A stretch of 9,430 bases of DNA. It comes from Desulfobacteraceae bacterium (lineage in GTDB: Bacteria > Desulfobacterota > Desulfobacteria > Desulfobacterales > JAABRJ01). The stretch covers positions 1 through 9,430 of the forward strand of contig JAABRJ010000512.1 of the NCBI GenBank assembly GCA_011390985.1, written 5' to 3'. A program made the position numbers and the translations under genes. Positions 6,484 to 9,430 of this stretch are shown here, piece after piece (position 1 is the stretch's first letter; each line of letters starts with the position of its first letter). The notes below the pieces were generated by a model. It ran no database searches. It was not told the origin of the DNA and saw nothing but the letters and a program-made list of their open reading frames with translations.

Positions 6484-7782
6484 TTAAGCCGGCAGCAAAT
6501 CGTAGAAATACATCATGACGTCCGAGCGGGTGACGATGCCGATCAGTTTACCCTGATCGACCACCGGCAGCCGCCCGATATCGTGCCTGACCATCATGCG
6601 GGCGGCCTGCAGGGGGCTCTGTTCGGGCGTGATGGTGATCACCTGAGTGTTCATAAAGGCTTTGACCGGGGCCTTGAGCTGCCGGGCCTTGCGCACCTTG
6701 CGAAAATCCCGCCGCGAAATAATCCCCTGAATCTCGCCGTCGTCCACCACCGGCAAGCCCGTGCAGCCCCTGCGGCGCAAAATCCCCGCCACCGCCGTCA
6801 TCGACATATCGGAGGTCACCGAGAAAACCGGGAAGGACATCAGATCGCCCACCTGCACCGAGGTCTGACGGTTGCCGGCCAGCAGGTCGCGCAGCATTTT
6901 TTCGACGGTCTTGGGGTTGACCCCTTTCAGCATGGCCGAGCCGGCCCGCGGGTGGCCGCCCCCGCCCAGGCTGCGCATCAGGCCGTCCACGGGCAGATCG
7001 TCCACCTGGCTGCGGCCGATCACCATGCAGCGCTGCCCGTCGGCGGTGTGGAAGATACCGAAGGCGGCGTCCACGTTCAGGATTTCGCGGTACATCTGGA
7101 CCACCACCGCCAACCCGTCCACATGCCCGTCGACCTTCACCCGGGCGATGCTCACCTGAAACCCGTTGATCCGCTGGCGGCTGGCCGAGCGCAGCATCTC
7201 GAAGAGCACGTTTTTTTGTTTTTCGCCGTAAGCCGGGCGCAGAAAAGTCCCCAGGATATTGAGATCGGCCTTTTGCTCCAACAGGAAGGCGGCCGCCCGG
7301 GCGTCTGCAGGGGTTGTGGCCGGAAAGCTGAGGTTGCCGGTGTCTTCGTAGAGGCCGATCAGAAAAAGGGTCGCCTGAATGGGGGAGAGGTCTTTGCCAA
7401 GGCGCCGGATCTCATCCACCAGCAGGGTGATGGCGGCGCCGGTCTGTTCCACGCGGCGCCAGCCGGCTTGAATATCGCCGTCATCACCGTGATGGTCCCA
7501 CAGCGTGACCGCGATATCGCGCCGCTGCGCCAGGGACGCCAGGCCGTCCAGGCGGCTCCAGCGGTTGGTGTCCACCACCACCAGAGCGGTAACCGCGGCG
7601 AGGTTGACCTCGGCGGGGGTCAGGGTCGGAAAGAGGTCCTTGTGGATCGAGAGAAATGCCCGCACGTTGGGGTTCACCAGGCGGGGCAGGACCGCCACGG
7701 CCCCCGGATAAACCAGGGTGGCCGCAATCACCGAGGCCAGGGCGTCGAAATCGGTGGCCTTGTGAGTGCTGACGATCTGCAT
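6484..7782 (-). CDS. DHH/DHHA1 phosphoesterase with two CBS domains
   Basis: This 432-residue cytoplasmic protein has the full set of DHH motifs: H7-x3-D11-x-D13, D71 in LVVVDTN, DHH at 96-98 and D147 in EDTGN. A DHHA1 domain follows with GGGGHPRAGS (273-282). This predicts a metal-dependent (Mn/Mg) phosphodiesterase acting on short RNA, nucleotides or similar substrates. Two CBS domains (about 306-365 and 370-430) would bind adenine nucleotides and regulate it. The same DHH-CBS block occurs as the front half of long tRNA nucleotidyltransferase/poly(A) polymerase-like fusions in related bacteria. Here the protein ends right after CBS2, so the polymerase part is absent. I chose ATG 7782; TTG 7797 would add five residues but abuts a hairpin and has no Shine-Dalgarno sequence. 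It follows the membrane protein gene by 72 nt. The true substrate is unknown. Confidence 0.88.
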   Translation of the reverse strand: MQIVSTHKATDFDALASVIAATLVYPGAVAVLPRLVNPNVRAFLSIHKDLFPTLTPAEVNLAAVTALVVVDTNRWSRLDGLASLAQRRDIAVTLWDHHGDDGDIQAGWRRVEQTGAAITLLVDEIRRLGKDLSPIQATLFLIGLYEDTGNLSFPATTPADARAAAFLLEQKADLNILGTFLRPAYGEKQKNVLFEMLRSASRQRINGFQVSIARVKVDGHVDGLAVVVQMYREILNVDAAFGIFHTADGQRCMVIGRSQVDDLPVDGLMRSLGGGGHPRAGSAMLKGVNPKTVEKMLRDLLAGNRQTSVQVGDLMSFPVFSVTSDMSMTAVAGILRRRGCTGLPVVDDGEIQGIISRRDFRKVRKARQLKAPVKAFMNTQVITITPEQSPLQAARMMVRHDIGRLPVVDQGKLIGIVTRSDVMMYFYDLLPA

Positions 7783-7797
7783 GCGCTTTCGCCCCAA

Positions 7798-7820
7798 ACG
7801 GGTCTGCAGGGCGGACCCGT
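7798..7820 (-). repeat. Stem-loop in the leader before the DHH-CBS gene
   Basis: ACGGGTC (7798-7804) and GACCCGT (7814-7820) form a perfect 7-bp stem with a 9-nt loop. On the minus strand it ends 15 nt before the ATG at 7782, next to GGGG, which may be the weak ribosome binding site. It could tune DHH-CBS translation relative to the upstream membrane gene. Confidence 0.4.
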
Positions 7821-7854
7821 GAAAAAGGACGCAGGGGGAAGGCTTCCGGTCGGG

Positions 7855-8712
7855 TCAGTTCTCCGCCCGGGCGCCCCCGGTTTCCGTGTTTTGGCGGTCG
7901 GCCGCGCCGTCGGCGTCCGGTTCCGGCCAGGTGACCCGGGGGGTGGCCGCCGCAGCGCCGCCGCGGTCTTCGAGTTGCAGCAGCCCTCGGCCCTGCTGGC
8001 CGAACTCCAGCTGCAGACGGTGTTTTTCGACCTCCGTGCGGCTTTCGATGCTTTTTCGTGCCAGCAGATACCGCAGGTAAACGATCCACAGCACCAGGCC
8101 GGCCAGGAAGGCCGCCGTTGAAGTAAAGACCCATTTGAAACGCACCACCATCTCGATTCCCACCCGCCCCACGTGGGCGATCAGGTTGGGGATGACCCAG
8201 TAGGCGAAAACGGCCAGAAAAATCAGAAAACCGATGGTAAAGATGTTGAAGCGGCTCACCCGCCCAAGAGCCTTTTCAAAGCCGCTCTGTTCCTCGTCCA
8301 CGGCCTGCGGGGCAGACGCGGCCCGGGCGGCTTCGCCGTAGAAGAGCGCTGCGCAGGCGCGCAGCACAAAGGCCAGCAGCAGCACCACGCCCACCGGAAG
8401 CCCGACGGCGGCGACAAACCAGGCGCGGAAAGGAAACGGCACGTCTTGGGACGCCAGACGGACCTCGTAATTCTGAAAGGGGCCAAAGGTTTTTTCGAAA
8501 TAATAGCGGTTGAAGTCGCTCAGGTTGTTGCCATCGGCTTCGTGAATGACGTTGCCGTTGGCATCGATCACCTGCAGCCGCGACTTGTGCCCCGACTTCA
8601 TGGCGGCCACAGCGAAAATCTCCAGTTCGATCAAAAATAGGGCGACGGCCAGGATGATGATTAGCTTCTTGTTTTCTCGAAGCAAAGATGCCATATTTCT
8701 TGGTTCATTCAT
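7855..8712 (-). CDS. Unrecognised four-helix membrane protein
   Basis: I do not recognise this 285-residue protein. Predicted helices lie at about 17-37, 98-124, 156-177 and 194-216. The first is preceded by a basic segment (RENKK), so the N terminus should be inside. Residues 38-97 would then form an outside domain containing LQVIDANGNVIHEADG and several aromatic residues. A cytoplasmic loop (125-155) and a charged C-terminal tail (217-285) follow; the tail starts with a helical, coiled-coil-like stretch (about 219-240) and ends in low-complexity Ala/Gly/acidic sequence. Start ATG 8712 is preferred over ATG 8724 because TGAGG lies six bases before it. It is transcribed with the DHH-CBS gene downstream (72-nt gap), so a functional link is plausible. 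No catalytic motif is visible. Confidence 0.75.
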   Translation of the reverse strand: MNEPRNMASLLRENKKLIIILAVALFLIELEIFAVAAMKSGHKSRLQVIDANGNVIHEADGNNLSDFNRYYFEKTFGPFQNYEVRLASQDVPFPFRAWFVAAVGLPVGVVLLLAFVLRACAALFYGEAARAASAPQAVDEEQSGFEKALGRVSRFNIFTIGFLIFLAVFAYWVIPNLIAHVGRVGIEMVVRFKWVFTSTAAFLAGLVLWIVYLRYLLARKSIESRTEVEKHRLQLEFGQQGRGLLQLEDRGGAAAATPRVTWPEPDADGAADRQNTETGGARAEN

Positions 8713-8759
8713 ACAAAACCTCATGGGTCAACAAAGTATCGATCGGCGCTGCCGCTATT

Positions 8760-8789
8760 TTTTAACACAAGCGGGGGCGGTTGTACAAG
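8760..8789. promoter_or_regulatory. Possible overlapping divergent promoters
   Basis: On the plus strand TTAACA (8762-8767), 16 bp and TACAAG (8784-8789) could drive the hydroxyacid dehydrogenase gene. On the minus strand TTGTAC (8788-8783) with an A/T-rich run about 17-18 bp on could drive the membrane protein gene. Both use the 8-bp palindrome TTGTACAA (8781-8788). The matches are modest and the call is tentative. Confidence 0.25.
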
Positions 8790-8856
8790 GCGCGCGCCGT
8801 CGAAATCTGCCGCGCACCCGCCGGCGCAGCCCGATTCGGGAGAGGAAAAGCGAGAT

Positions 8857-9430
8857 ATGCAGGAAATTCGTCAAAAGGCCAGGGAGCGCATGAAGGGATT
8901 CTGCCGGGTGTGCCCCATTTGTGACGGCCGCGCCTGTGCCGGGGAGGTGCCCGGAATGGGGGGGCTCGGCACCGGGGCCGCCTTTCAGGCCAACGTCAAG
9001 GCCCTGGCGGCCTGGCGCTTCAACATGCGGCTGATCCACGACGCCGCCGAGCCCGACACCCGAACCGAACTGCTGGGCCGGCCGCTTTCGATGCCGGTCC
9101 TGGCCGCGCCCATCGGCGGGGTTTCGTTCAACATGGGCGGCAAGGTCTCCGAAGCCGATTACGTCCAGGCGGTGTTGGCCGGGTGCCACGCCGAAGGCCT
9201 GCTCGGCTGCAGCGGCGACGGGATTCCGCCCTTCATCCACGAAACCGGTTTCAGCGTCATCCGGCAGCTGGGCGGCGCCGGCATTCCTTTTGTCAAACCC
9301 TGGGAAGACGCCGAGCTTTTTGAAAAACTGGAAAAGGCGGCCGACACCGGGGCCACCATCGTCGGCATGGACATCGACGCCGCCGGGCTCCTGACCCTCA
9401 AGCTGATGGGCCGCCCGGTATCTCCCAAGT
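8857..9430 (+). CDS. FMN-dependent 2-hydroxyacid dehydrogenase/oxidase, 5' part
   Basis: The frame is open from ATG 8857 to the window edge (191 codons, no stop), so the gene is truncated by the window. The sequence matches the FMN-dependent alpha-hydroxy-acid dehydrogenase family (lactate/glycolate oxidase type, TIM barrel). PVLAAPIGGVSFN (about 80-92) corresponds to the early FMN-binding strand, followed by GLLGCSGDG, IRQLGGAGIPFVKPW and GATIVGMDID further along the barrel. The usual C-terminal active-site His and Arg lie outside the window. The N terminus carries four close cysteines, C16, C19, C22 and C27, in the run CRVCPICDGRAC, then GEVPGMGG. This resembles anaerobe-type members of the family and could bind a metal or iron-sulfur cluster (inference). 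Purine-rich AGAGG lies 11 nt before the start. It diverges from the membrane protein gene. The substrate is unproven; a 2-hydroxy acid such as lactate is plausible. Confidence 0.8.
   Translation, partial: MQEIRQKARERMKGFCRVCPICDGRACAGEVPGMGGLGTGAAFQANVKALAAWRFNMRLIHDAAEPDTRTELLGRPLSMPVLAAPIGGVSFNMGGKVSEADYVQAVLAGCHAEGLLGCSGDGIPPFIHETGFSVIRQLGGAGIPFVKPWEDAELFEKLEKAADTGATIVGMDIDAAGLLTLKLMGRPVSPK

Noticed and set aside
6583..8121. A 512-codon plus-strand open frame antisense to the DHH-CBS gene and part of the membrane protein gene
   Set aside because: It spans two genes with complete motifs on the other strand, has a His/Gly/Gln-rich composition with no recognisable domain, and is explained by high GC content.

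Overview
The window looks like a chromosomal segment of an anaerobic deltaproteobacterium (Desulfobacterota, possibly a sulfate reducer or syntroph). This is an inference from a GC-rich genome, a sigma-54-centred two-component system, an OFA-type carboxylate transporter, a DHH-CBS protein and a Cys-rich FMN 2-hydroxyacid dehydrogenase. No rRNA, tRNA, CRISPR array or insertion sequence is visible.

Left part (about 140-3527, plus strand): a good sigma-70-type promoter (141-169) leads into a two-gene operon. The first gene is a membrane histidine kinase (single Cache sensor domain, PAS, HisKA, HATPase). The second is an NtrC-type response regulator (receiver, sigma-54-interacting AAA+ with intact GAFTGA, Fis-type helix-turn-helix). 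The two overlap by 4 bases (ATGA).

Middle (3528-5346): a 403-bp AT-rich regulatory region separates the regulator from an OFA/OxlT-like major facilitator transporter. It holds three copies of a 14-bp interrupted palindrome (consensus ACAACCTnnnTTGT) and, 75 bp beyond the last copy, a -24/-12 sigma-54 promoter (TGG...CTGCA). This is the layout expected for enhancer sites of the adjacent regulator, so I read the block as one closed circuit. A small carboxylate is sensed outside the membrane, the kinase phosphorylates the regulator, and the regulator activates the transporter from the palindromes with sigma-54. It is the most interesting item in the window.

After the transporter, a perfect 13-bp stem-loop with an alternative inner stem precedes a soluble six-repeat TPR protein (5443-6336). 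A structured 147-bp convergent intergenic region follows.

Right part: on the minus strand, an unrecognised four-helix membrane protein (7855-8712) lies upstream of a DHH/DHHA1 phosphoesterase with two CBS domains (6484-7782), probably as one operon. Diverging from it on the plus strand is the 5' part of a 2-hydroxyacid dehydrogenase/oxidase of the FMN-dependent family (8857 to the window edge) with an N-terminal four-cysteine motif. This gene may connect functionally to the carboxylate theme, for example a lactate-like substrate, but nothing in the sequence proves it.
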